Of a DNA stretch of 8,384 nucleotides, positions 1-6,392 are shown piece by piece; the stretch's first letter is position 1; the number at the start of each line of letters is the position of its first letter. Source of the stretch: Scatosoma sp045542595 (lineage in GTDB: Bacteria > Bacillota > Clostridia > Christensenellales > Borkfalkiaceae). The stretch covers positions 1 to 8,384 of the forward strand of contig JAZQLI010000008.1 in NCBI GenBank assembly GCA_045542595.1. The letters are read 5' to 3'. Below the pieces are notes generated by a model, which saw nothing but the letters and a program-made list of their open reading frames with translations, did no database searches and was not told where the DNA came from. The translations under genes were made by a program, and so were the position numbers.

Positions 1-27
1 TGGCAAAGAAAGAATCAAAAATTTTTG

Positions 28-66
28 AAAAAAAAGGGGGCCCCCCTTATGGGGGAGCCGCTTTTT
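28..66 (-). terminator. Intrinsic terminator of the 61-aa gene
   Basis: Read on the minus strand, an 8-bp G/C-rich stem (plus positions 39-46 against 52-59, with one G-U pair) closes a short CATAA-like loop. It is followed after three C residues by eight T residues (35-28). It lies about 30 nt past the stop of the small gene at 94-279. A matching T-run on the plus side (62-67) means it could also work in the other direction. Confidence 0.75.
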
Positions 67-93
67 TATTGCTCTTTTACAGAAAACAACGCT

Positions 94-279
94 TTATTTT
101 TGATGCTTCGCTGCTTGTTGGGAGACGGTATAATACACGGAATTAGGGCTGCAGCACGCACCTTCTATCGGTTCTACCCAGCTTTCTTTTTTTTGTTCGT
201 GATAATTATTATACCAACACTCGTTTTCTTTTTTATCTTCCTTTTTCCGTTTACAGAAAATTTTCTTTAAAACACTCAT
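94..279 (-). CDS. Small Cys/Trp-containing protein of unknown function (61 aa)
   Basis: I do not recognise the family. The product begins MSVLKKIFCKRKKEDKK, a short amphipathic and very basic N-terminus. It is followed by a polar segment with the motif ECWYNNYHEQ, then WVEPIEGACCSP with adjacent cysteines, and a polar tail. There is no signal peptide or membrane segment, so it is probably cytosolic; the basic amphipathic start could touch membrane or nucleic acid. The ATG at 277-279 is preferred over an in-frame ATG at 295-297. AGGGGGAG lies 4 nt before the chosen ATG, whereas the upstream ATG has no SD before it. A perfect sigma-A promoter precedes the gene and a strong hairpin terminator follows it, so it is a real monocistronic gene despite its size. 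Cysteine spacing (one near the N-terminus, one in ECW, a CC pair) could allow metal binding, but this is not proven. Confidence 0.8.
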   Translation of the reverse strand: MSVLKKIFCKRKKEDKKENECWYNNYHEQKKESWVEPIEGACCSPNSVYYTVSQQAAKHQK

Positions 280-311
280 AAAACTCCCCCTTTGCATTTT
301 CTACTAATTAT

Positions 312-340
312 ATTATACACAACACCTACGTTTTTGTCAA
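312..340 (-). promoter_or_regulatory. Consensus sigma-A promoter of the 61-aa gene
   Basis: On the minus strand TTGACA (340-335) and TATAAT (317-312) are separated by exactly 17 bp, a full match to both consensus hexamers. Transcription should begin near 304-305, giving a leader of about 25 nt that contains the SD. It lies in the gap after the ABC transporter stop, so the small gene is transcribed independently. Confidence 0.9.
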
Positions 341-400
341 GTACTTCTATAAAAAACGTCTTGTCGGCTTGCAATCCCGTTTTGGCTTCTTGCAAAAAAA

Positions 401-2140
401 TTATTGAGATATTGTAAATAAAGAATAGAAATAGCCTTTTTGAGCGATTAACTCGTCAAAAGTTCCCGTTTCGATGATTTGCCCGTTTTTCAAGGTGAGA
501 ATTCCGTCGTATTGTTTGAGTAATCGTTCGTCAAGCGAATGGGTAACGACGATAGCGGTAATATCGTTTAAACCAAGTATGGATTCGGATACTTGATAAG
601 CCGTTTCCAAATCAAGGGCAGACGTTGCCTCGTCCACGAGTAGAACTTGCGATTTTTTAAGTAGACTTCTTGCGATAGAAACGCGTTGTTTTTCACCGCC
701 CGAAAGCGCACTCCCATTTTCGCCGCAAAGATAATCTTCGCCCTTGTCCTTTAAGAGCGTTGAAAGCCCCGAAAGCTGGATAGCACGCTCGATGTCTTCG
801 TTGGGGAATTCGCTAAACATAGAAATATTTTCTCTAATCGTTGCATTGAAAATGAAGACGTTTTGTTGAATGATACTCACAATCTCATAAAGATTTTCAA
901 AAGGAAGATCTTTGAGCTCATTTTCGTCGTAGAATATTTCACCCGTATAATTTTGATGAGCAGACATCAACAAATTGAGCAAAGTGGATTTACCGCTCCC
1001 CGACGCGCCGACAATAGCGTATTTTTTGCCGAGAGAAAAGGTGTACGCAACGTTCTGCAATACTTGCTTTTCCGCGGTATAACCAAATGAAAGGTTTTGA
1101 ATTCGAATACCGTTCGTCAATGTTTTACGTTCTGTATTGCTTTCTACTTTGCCTTCTTCGCGTATGTTTTCTTGGAGCGAATTTGCGATTTTTTCCAGCA
1201 ACGCTTTCGCCGATTTTGTTTCCGCAAAGCAGGTAGGCAAAACGCCTATCGGATTTACGACGTAGTTCATGAGTTGCACGAAGACGATGATTGTACCTGC
1301 CGTAACTCCTTGACCGGAAATTGACAAATACGCGCCGATTACGAAAACGCCTAATTGCGCGATAACGCCGGCTGCGACGCCGCAGGTTTCGATAAAAGCG
1401 CTGATTTTATGCTTTTTACATTGCGCGTTTTTCAATTTTTTTACATTATCCTTGAAAATGCGTATCATCTGCGCTTCCGCTTTAAAGGATTTGACAACGG
1501 CAAAACCGCTGAGCGCATCTTTTAAAGAGGACGTATAACTTTCGTTTTTCACGGAAACTGCCTTTTCGGCGCTTGCCATTTTGTCGCCTACAAAAATAGA
1601 AACGACAAGGGGAAAAAGGGTGAAACAAACCGCAGTTAAAGTCAAGAGCGGACTATACCAAATCATCATCGCAAATGCTCCGATAAAGAACATGGACTGC
1701 GCGACGATTGTAAAAATATTTTCGAGAAAACCTTTTTCAATCGCTTGAATATCGTTGGTAAGTGCGGAAATATACGTCGAAGAGTTTTCACGGGAAAAAG
1801 CGGATATATTCTTTTTCGTAAGCTCGCCGAAAACGTAGGTTTTATATTGCGAAATCCCACGCGTGATAAACCTTGATTTTGCGTGATAGTCGATGACGCC
1901 GCAAATGATAATTCCTATCACCGCGCACAGTCCGATGAGTATAAGCTCTTTGAGAGTGAAAAGAATCGATTCGCCGCCGATTAAATCGAGAACTTGTTGT
2001 AAAAGCCAAGAGATAATTAAATTGAACGCCACGTTCAAGAATGGATTTGTTAAGGAAATCAAAAATAAACCGACGTTGCCTTTATAAAACTGTCGAGTAT
2101 AGGGACGAATATCCGTTTTTTGTTGTTTTGTTTTCGACAT
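401..2140 (-). CDS. ABC exporter half-transporter (fused membrane and ATPase domains, 579 aa)
   Basis: This is a complete type IV ABC exporter half, expected to work as a dimer in the cytoplasmic membrane and drive ATP-powered export. Substrate is not deducible. Residues about 20-310 form the six-helix membrane domain, with hydrophobic stretches near 24-48, 64-84, 140-184 and 250-300. Residues about 344-579 are the nucleotide-binding domain. It has Walker A GASGSGKST (378-386), Q-loop IIQQN (424-427 region), signature LSGGEKQ (479-485), Walker B VLLVDE (499-504), D-loop SALD (507-510) and the switch histidine in VTH (H534). All key ATPase residues are intact and the length is normal for the family. 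The start is supported by AAAGGA ten nucleotides upstream (2151-2156) and by its own promoter. No partner half-transporter gene is adjacent, which favours a homodimer. Multidrug, lipid or peptide export are all possible. Confidence 0.95.
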   Translation of the reverse strand: MSKTKQQKTDIRPYTRQFYKGNVGLFLISLTNPFLNVAFNLIISWLLQQVLDLIGGESILFTLKELILIGLCAVIGIIICGVIDYHAKSRFITRGISQYKTYVFGELTKKNISAFSRENSSTYISALTNDIQAIEKGFLENIFTIVAQSMFFIGAFAMMIWYSPLLTLTAVCFTLFPLVVSIFVGDKMASAEKAVSVKNESYTSSLKDALSGFAVVKSFKAEAQMIRIFKDNVKKLKNAQCKKHKISAFIETCGVAAGVIAQLGVFVIGAYLSISGQGVTAGTIIVFVQLMNYVVNPIGVLPTCFAETKSAKALLEKIANSLQENIREEGKVESNTERKTLTNGIRIQNLSFGYTAEKQVLQNVAYTFSLGKKYAIVGASGSGKSTLLNLLMSAHQNYTGEIFYDENELKDLPFENLYEIVSIIQQNVFIFNATIRENISMFSEFPNEDIERAIQLSGLSTLLKDKGEDYLCGENGSALSGGEKQRVSIARSLLKKSQVLLVDEATSALDLETAYQVSESILGLNDITAIVVTHSLDERLLKQYDGILTLKNGQIIETGTFDELIAQKGYFYSLFTISQ

Positions 2141-2171
2141 AAAGCGTTGTTCCTTTCAAATACTTTCCTAT

Positions 2172-2200
2172 AGTATAACATAAAAGCCACTCAATAGCAA
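2172..2200 (-). promoter_or_regulatory. Sigma-A promoter of the ABC exporter gene
   Basis: Minus-strand TTGCTA (2200-2195) and TATACT (2177-2172) have a 17-bp spacer. A TGn extension lies directly before the -10. A pyrimidine/T-rich stretch lies immediately upstream (about 2203-2219), so an UP-like contribution is possible. The predicted start of transcription is about 25 nt before the start codon. Confidence 0.8.
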
Positions 2201-2272
2201 GCAAAAAAAGAAAAAGAGCGCAACTTTCGGTGCACTTTCGCTTGCAGGCGATTTATTTGCGTTATCATGATG

Positions 2273-2311
2273 AAAAAAAGAACTCGGATGATATATCCAA
2301 GTTCTTTTTTT
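2273..2311 (-). terminator. Symmetrical (bidirectional) intrinsic terminator
   Basis: AAAAAAAGAACT (2273-2284) and its partner ending in seven T residues (2300-2311) form a stem continued by GGAT (2286-2289)/ATCC (2295-2298), with a GATAT loop and one internal mismatch. U-tracts occur on both sides, so it can stop transcription either way. On the minus strand it is the first convincing terminator after the viperin gene, about 440 nt beyond its stop. It also directly follows the stop of the remnant frame at 2310-2426, which was probably its original owner. Confidence 0.8.
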
Positions 2312-2426
2312 ATTTTAACTCGCTTGTAAGTGCAATTTCCTGTAAGTTTTTATTTTTAAAATGCCTAGTGAACCAACGCTTTAAGACAAGCCGTTTTTGT
2401 TCTTTATCGCTTATTTGCGAGGATTT
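2310..2426 (-). pseudogene. Possible C-terminal gene remnant (38 sense codons, no start)
   Basis: An open minus-strand frame reads KSSQISDKEQKRLVLKRWFTR, written in part, and ends in LQEIALTSELK followed by TAA. The stop touches the A-tract of the terminator at 2273-2311. An in-frame stop at 2427-2429 closes the 5' side, and there is no ATG, GTG or TTG inside. The composition (charged, helical, with W, F and H) looks like real protein rather than AT-rich noise. Placement of a C-terminus right at a terminator is what a truncated gene leaves behind. I do not recognise the family. It could also be a chance open frame. Confidence 0.35.
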
Positions 2427-2468
2427 TTAATATTTGCTTGAAGGAGTGTGTATAGTGAAAAGTTAGTG

Positions 2469-2482
2469 ATGTATATTTATAC
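2469..2482. repeat. 14-bp direct repeat, copy 1 (contains GTATA-TT-TATAC dyad)
   Basis: ATGTATATTTATAC occurs here and again exactly 70 bp further on. Twelve of the bases form a perfect dyad, GTATA-TT-TATAC, as expected of a dimeric-protein binding site. The function is unknown. Confidence 0.6.
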
Positions 2483-2538
2483 CCTTTTTCAAGCGTTTTG
2501 CTTGCCTTATGCATACATATTGCATATTTTGTCGAATT

Positions 2539-2552
2539 ATGTATATTTATAC
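2539..2552. repeat. 14-bp direct repeat, copy 2 (contains GTATA-TT-TATAC dyad)
   Basis: This is identical to the copy at 2469-2482, 70 bp away (about seven helical turns, so both copies face the same side of the DNA). AT-rich composition makes chance similarity possible, but an exact 14-bp match at this distance is unlikely. Confidence 0.6.
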
Positions 2553-2751
2553 AAAACGCGGTAGCTGTATGTTTTTGGTGATTTTTTGCCCAATTTTTGG
2601 TAGCTGGTCTTGACAGTCCTTGGTATTTTGAAAGTGCGTTAATCCCTTATAAAACCTGACTTTTTCGGCATTTTTCAAGTTCTTTTTATTGCTATCTTAA
2701 CGCCACCCACTATCACCGCAAGTCTTACTATTTTTTAGCTATGGTTTTTCG

Positions 2752-3951
2752 TTATATTTCCACCACCGTCATACCGTGATTACAAACCTTTAACAGCTTT
2801 TCAAGTTCTCTATATTTGCCTTTAAGTTCCAAGGCCTTGAAATTTAACACGTCAAAATCTTCACCGTTGATAACGGCTTTTACCGTACCGTTTCGCACTT
2901 GGGCGTTCAACCATTGACGGGCTTTTGTACGAATTGCACCGCCTTTTCCGCTACTTCCATATCCGTGCACGATAGCAAGACAACCGATTTTGTTTTGTTT
3001 GCAAAGGGTTATCGACATTTTGAGATAACTCATCGCCTCGTCCACCGTCGGCATACCTTCTTCTAAATTGATTTCTTTGTACTTGCTCATTGCCTTACCT
3101 CGGTATTCGCTATTATACCGTTTGCCAAATTTCTCGTTGTTGAAAGGAACGCTTTTCATTATCACCAACAATTCTTCCTTCAAACAATCGCCATAGGACT
3201 TATAAGTTCCACCGTCGTTCAACAAAAATCGTCCTTTAGGATCAATCATCAAGTAGGAATTTTCCATCGTGCCAGATTCTTCAAACACAACTTCTTTTCC
3301 GCATCTTTGGTGTTTTTGGCAAAACGCGCGAAATTCCTCCCTACTAATTTGATTTTTTCTTGCCTGATCGTTCACGCCGTTCACGATTTGCACTTGAAAA
3401 AACTTCAAACGATCCGCTTGTAAATCCTTATAAAGTTCTCTCATATCTTCGTTTATATTCAACCGAGATACAACCGTATTAATTTTCAACTTTATTCCGT
3501 TTCCCTTAATACTCTTTGCAAGCGCAACAAGCGCTTCTTTTTTCAATACGCAATCGTTTTTACAACAACGTCCAATCGCTTTATTCGTTTGTTCAAAAGC
3601 AGAATCCACACTCAATCCAATGCAGTCCACTTTCCCTTTCCACGAATAAACCCGTTCTTTGGTAAGCAAACTCCCGTTCGTAACTAACGATACTTTAATA
3701 TTGCTATTATAAATATATTCTATCAATTTGTCCAAATACGGATACAATAACGGCTCTCCACCCGCCAAATTGATTCTTCCGTCAACAATACTTTTCGAGC
3801 TAAAATAGCGAGCAATATTATCGACTACAAGACAAGCCTTCTCAAAGGTTAACGTCTCATTCGTTTGAAATTTACCAAAACAATAAGAACAATGATAGTT
3901 GCAAGCGTTCGTTAAATGAAAGTTAAATACGTTAATTCTTTCTTTGTTCAT
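2752..3951 (-). CDS. Prokaryotic viperin (ddhNTP synthase) fused to a C-terminal Smr-like domain, 399 aa
   Basis: Radical SAM enzyme of the viperin family. Viperins remove water from a nucleoside triphosphate to give 3'-deoxy-3',4'-didehydro-NTP, an RNA chain terminator used against phages. Residues 1 to about 278 match viperin throughout. They include NFHLTNACNYHCSYCF with the 4Fe-4S cysteines C17, C21 and C24, AGGEP (63-67), VTNGS (90-94), IGLSVDS (111-117), an IGR (127-129), KINTVVSRLNINEDM (156-170), FFQVQIVNG (184-192) and NSYLMIDPKGRFL (231-243), as in animal viperin. Residues about 293-399 are an extra Smr-like domain: INLEEGMPTVDEA, IVHGYGSSGKGG (327-338) and a closing NHGMTVVEI. The LDxH nuclease motif of classical Smr is not present (INLEEG instead), so this domain may bind rather than cut nucleic acid. 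The start is fixed by AGGAG seven nucleotides upstream. The gene lies 52 nt after an RNase III-domain gene and shares its promoter. Which nucleotide it modifies cannot be read here. Confidence 0.93.
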   Translation of the reverse strand: MNKERINVFNFHLTNACNYHCSYCFGKFQTNETLTFEKACLVVDNIARYFSSKSIVDGRINLAGGEPLLYPYLDKLIEYIYNSNIKVSLVTNGSLLTKERVYSWKGKVDCIGLSVDSAFEQTNKAIGRCCKNDCVLKKEALVALAKSIKGNGIKLKINTVVSRLNINEDMRELYKDLQADRLKFFQVQIVNGVNDQARKNQISREEFRAFCQKHQRCGKEVVFEESGTMENSYLMIDPKGRFLLNDGGTYKSYGDCLKEELLVIMKSVPFNNEKFGKRYNSEYRGKAMSKYKEINLEEGMPTVDEAMSYLKMSITLCKQNKIGCLAIVHGYGSSGKGGAIRTKARQWLNAQVRNGTVKAVINGEDFDVLNFKALELKGKYRELEKLLKVCNHGMTVVEI

Positions 3952-3954
3952 TTT

Positions 3955-3985
3955 TATACTCCTAATATTAAATATTCGGAGTATA
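3955..3985 (-). promoter_or_regulatory. Hairpin masking the viperin Shine-Dalgarno sequence
   Basis: On the minus-strand RNA UAUACUCC (3985-3978) pairs perfectly with GGAGUAUA (3962-3955). One mismatch and an inner AAUAU/AUAUU pairing follow inside the stem. The SD of the viperin gene (AGGAG, 3963-3959) lies in the 3' arm, four nucleotides before the start codon, so the closed hairpin should block translation. Opening by ribosomes finishing the upstream gene, by a competing strand (see the repeat at 3978-4002) or by a factor would switch translation on. The pairing is seen; the regulatory role is inferred. Confidence 0.65.
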
Positions 3986-4002
3986 TACCATTCTTTCAGC
4001 TA
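3978..4002. repeat. Inverted repeat, inner copy, downstream of the RNase III-domain gene
   Basis: 25 nt beginning one base past the stop codon of the 764-aa gene. It matches the reverse complement of 6322-6345 at 23 positions, with one mismatch and one inserted base; the shared core is ATACCATTCTT with GGAGTA and CAGCTA on its sides. The two copies bracket the whole RNase III-domain gene. Its GGAGTATA end also forms one arm of the viperin SD hairpin. Confidence 0.85.
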
Positions 4003-4003
4003 T

Positions 4004-6298
4004 TTATTGTTTATTTTCTTTCTTATATTTATCTATAATTTTCGTTTGATAATTTTCTATAACGAACTCTAATCCGTTATATAAATATCCGTGGAAAATT
4101 TTGCTTATACTGCTAAAATCAGATAAGTCTTCACATATAGTTCTATCGCCAAAACTATGCGTTATATAATTTCTTGCTTCCTTTTCTTCTGTCCCAAGAA
4201 CATACGTTAATAACAACTTATTCAAGGCCATTTCCAACATTCTATGGCTTTCGTCCTTTTCACCATAAAGCGCAGGGAGTATTTTCATCAAATAGTCACG
4301 CGCGATATTGTTATCGTTGAGAATTCCTAGCAATTCCTTTTCGTCCGCTCCACGATATTCGCAAGAAAAGGTATCGCCATACGTCTTTTTAAGCAAATCT
4401 TTTGCAAATTGCAAAGCAATGGTTAATCCGCAATCTTTACAAAGAACACCGATAAGCATTTCCAAGGAATCCGCCAAATACTTTTCTTCATTTGAATAAC
4501 TTTCCCTTTCTTGCTCTAATGCAAAACTCTCTCTATCGGAATTAACCAATCTATCCGAATCGTATTTACAAGAATTCTTTGCTGACGACAAATAAAAATG
4601 ATCCAACCCAAATTGTTTTACAATTTTTACTTGCGCAGGCGCTTTTATATAGTCTTGAAAAGTTTCGTAATATTTAAAATTGTAAACGTCGTACTGCGGA
4701 TTAAAAAATAAGAGTTCCGCAACCGCCATATTATAAATGGAATCGCCAAGTTGCTCCAAGATAGGGAATCTTTCTCTTTCTTCCCACGTAGCAACTTTTC
4801 TATCCAACATCGCCACCACGTAATCGGCTTTATACTGCTCGGAAATATTCAATCCAAAAGTCAACATTTTTTCTTTTAACGCTTGAAAAGTATTCTCACG
4901 CAAAGTTTCATTCAACTGATACGCCGTCTTAATACCCGTGCGTTTTTCAACGGCCTGCGTAAAATCGTAAAGCATTTCAAATATGCAATTCGACCACTCG
5001 TTTTTGGGTATAATTTGGGTAATGTACCAACACTTCAAATATAAGCGATTCAATACGTTTTCAACGGTAAAATAATTTTCGCAAAGCAACCCCACCACTT
5101 TCCTATCCACAGTATCGTGAAAACCGAACGTATGACCGTCTAATACGTCTAAAACCGTCCATTTTTGTTTTTCTAAAATCGGCTGCGGTTTTACCGTTTC
5201 GCTTTCCAAAAACGCTTTTACTTTCGTTTGATGTTCCGAATAAATCTCTTTGTAAAAAATCTTTTCAAAGAGTTGTTTTCCGCATACCACTTTTTCATCA
5301 AAAGAAGAAACCGTAGAGAATGGATAGCAAAGTTTCTCTCCTGCATACACCTTCCCAAACCGTTCAAACGCAAAACGAAACGTCCTAATCTCCATTTCTT
5401 CTTGCAATCTTTCAACGTACAAGCAAACCAACGGCAACGAATTTTCAACTAAAATCTTACCCACGCTATTTTTTTTCAATTCGTCAAATAAGTATTTCAA
5501 CAATTTATTTGCGTGTGTATCCCCGTTGTTTTTTCGAATCGACTTCACAAAGTCGCAAACGGAGAAACGCTTGTGTTGTTGCCAAAACTTCACGTCGCTC
5601 AATAACAGCGACTTGAATTGGTTCTCTATTGCTTCACCTGCCTTTTCATATAAAAACAACGAATCAATTCTTTCATGGATAGCATTAAAATCGTAATCGT
5701 AGTTTGCTGTTAAAAACACATTCGATTGTTCATCAAACTTTTCCACATACGGCAACCGAAATCCTTCTTCTGCGTCCAAATAGCACTCTGCTTTTACACC
5801 CGAAACGATTTTTTCTAAAACAGGTTTTAACTCCCCGAAAGATTTTAGAACTGTTTCTTCTTTAACCGCTTTTAATTCTCTAAGAACGTCTAAATAAATA
5901 TACGCACTCAATTTTTCGCCGACGGAACCTTTGCCATAACGATTGGCAAACCACCATTTTTGCAAAACTTCTTTTAATAATTTCCCGTTATACTGCTTTC
6001 TATTTAATAGTTGTTGCGCTTTTTGAAAATCATCGTATCCTAATACTTCTTCCGCAAAAGTCGTATCACAAACCAACAATCTCAAAAATACCCTTCGAAT
6101 TGCTTGAAATCCAATTTCGTCGTGAACGTCTACGCCTTGAATGCGTATTTCACGTAAAATACTTTTCTCGTCTATGTCTTGACTAACGTATATCCCCGAA
6201 TCCCGACGAATCCTTTCAAGCAAATTTTGCCTTTCTTTTTGATCTTTTACATCAAAAAAGGTTGACCAATCAAGGCCAACCATGTCTTTGTTTAACAT
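4004..6298 (-). CDS. Large protein with C-terminal RNase III catalytic domain (764 aa), partner of viperin
   Basis: Residues about 475-640 form an RNase III domain, the fold that cuts double-stranded RNA with two metal ions. The first signature is RFPILEQLGDSIYNMAV (E515 and D519, as in canonical ERLEFLGD). The middle helix region is KIVKQFGLDHFYL (558-570), as in RNase III's LAxIAxxLGLxxYL. The second signature is KYLADSLEMLIGV (D610 and E613, as in LADxFEALIGA). All four catalytic acidic residues are present. The spacing between the two signatures (91 residues, against roughly 63 in bacterial RNase III) shows an insertion near 575-605. No double-stranded-RNA-binding domain is visible after it. 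The N-terminal 470 residues and the last 120 match nothing I know; they are soluble and mostly helical. At 764 aa it is over three times the length of housekeeping RNase III (about 230). AGGAGG six nucleotides before the ATG fixes the start. Viperin follows in the same operon, so a phage-RNA target or processing of its own transcript is plausible. Confidence 0.85.
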   Translation of the reverse strand: MLNKDMVGLDWSTFFDVKDQKERQNLLERIRRDSGIYVSQDIDEKSILREIRIQGVDVHDEIGFQAIRRVFLRLLVCDTTFAEEVLGYDDFQKAQQLLNRKQYNGKLLKEVLQKWWFANRYGKGSVGEKLSAYIYLDVLRELKAVKEETVLKSFGELKPVLEKIVSGVKAECYLDAEEGFRLPYVEKFDEQSNVFLTANYDYDFNAIHERIDSLFLYEKAGEAIENQFKSLLLSDVKFWQQHKRFSVCDFVKSIRKNNGDTHANKLLKYLFDELKKNSVGKILVENSLPLVCLYVERLQEEMEIRTFRFAFERFGKVYAGEKLCYPFSTVSSFDEKVVCGKQLFEKIFYKEIYSEHQTKVKAFLESETVKPQPILEKQKWTVLDVLDGHTFGFHDTVDRKVVGLLCENYFTVENVLNRLYLKCWYITQIIPKNEWSNCIFEMLYDFTQAVEKRTGIKTAYQLNETLRENTFQALKEKMLTFGLNISEQYKADYVVAMLDRKVATWEERERFPILEQLGDSIYNMAVAELLFFNPQYDVYNFKYYETFQDYIKAPAQVKIVKQFGLDHFYLSSAKNSCKYDSDRLVNSDRESFALEQERESYSNEEKYLADSLEMLIGVLCKDCGLTIALQFAKDLLKKTYGDTFSCEYRGADEKELLGILNDNNIARDYLMKILPALYGEKDESHRMLEMALNKLLLTYVLGTEEKEARNYITHSFGDRTICEDLSDFSSISKIFHGYLYNGLEFVIENYQTKIIDKYKKENKQ

Positions 6299-6304
6299 AC
6301 TTGT

Positions 6305-6378
6305 CCTCCTAAAAGTTTATTTAGCTGTAAGAATGGTATTACTCCACCCACAACTTCAATATAGAACTTCAAAGGAGG
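6305..6378 (-). promoter_or_regulatory. Anti-SD/SD pairing in the leader of the RNase III-domain gene
   Basis: In minus-strand RNA the leader contains CCUCCUUU (6378-6371), identical to the 16S rRNA anti-SD tail. It is perfectly complementary over six bases to the gene's SD, AGGAGG (6310-6305). The 60-nt loop between them carries the outer inverted-repeat copy (6345-6322) and a tandem TTGAAGTT repeat (complements of 6352-6359 and 6365-6372). Closed, this would hide the SD. It parallels the masked SD of the viperin gene. The pairing is seen; function is inferred. Confidence 0.45.
6322..6345. repeat. Inverted repeat, outer copy, in the leader of the RNase III-domain gene
   Basis: 24 nt, inverted relative to 3978-4002 about 2.3 kb away and lying 24 nt before the start codon. 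In a single transcript the two copies could pair into a helix of about 23 bp with one mismatch and one bulge, a length typical of RNase III substrates. At the DNA level they could instead mark the ends of an inserted or invertible segment. Confidence 0.85.
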
Positions 6379-6392
6379 TTTTGAAAATATAA

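Larger units (their letters stand above)
2427..2751. other. Intergenic stretch after the viperin gene without a recognised gene
   Basis: About 320 bp of AT-rich DNA with no supportable gene on either strand. It holds two copies of ATGTATATTTATAC (2469-2482, 2539-2552) and a small inverted repeat CAAGC-gtttt-GCTTG (2490-2504). It also holds ATGCA/TGCAT arms around 2510-2525 and two copies of GGTAGCTG (2560-2567, 2599-2606). No hairpin with a U-tract follows the viperin stop here, so that transcript probably runs on to the terminator at 2273-2311. Confidence 0.6.

Noticed and set aside
25..270. Plus-strand open frame of 81 codons
   Set aside because: It lies antisense to the 61-aa gene, which has a promoter, SD and terminator. 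The plus frame has none, and its hydrophobic runs are the complement of lysine-rich codons.
351..383. Weak hairpin AAAACG/CGTTTT as a terminator for the ABC exporter
   Set aside because: The stem is only six bases with a 19-nt loop, and it overlaps the promoter region of the next gene. It is too weak to call.
2203..2246. Minus-strand hairpin followed by a pyrimidine tract upstream of the ABC promoter
   Set aside because: The stem is short with bulges. The T-rich run is better explained as promoter-upstream DNA.
2230..2430. Plus-strand open frame of 66 codons
   Set aside because: It crosses the symmetrical terminator, has no SD, and reads as the complement of AT-rich sequence and of the minus-strand remnant.
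2442..2562. Short plus-strand peptides (GTG after GAAGGAG giving three codons, and a 31-aa hydrophobic frame from 2469)
   Set aside because: The SD-linked frame stops at once and the ATG of the longer one lies about 22 nt from the SD. The codons are mostly the AT-rich repeats themselves. A small toxin was considered but there is no supporting antitoxin RNA or promoter.
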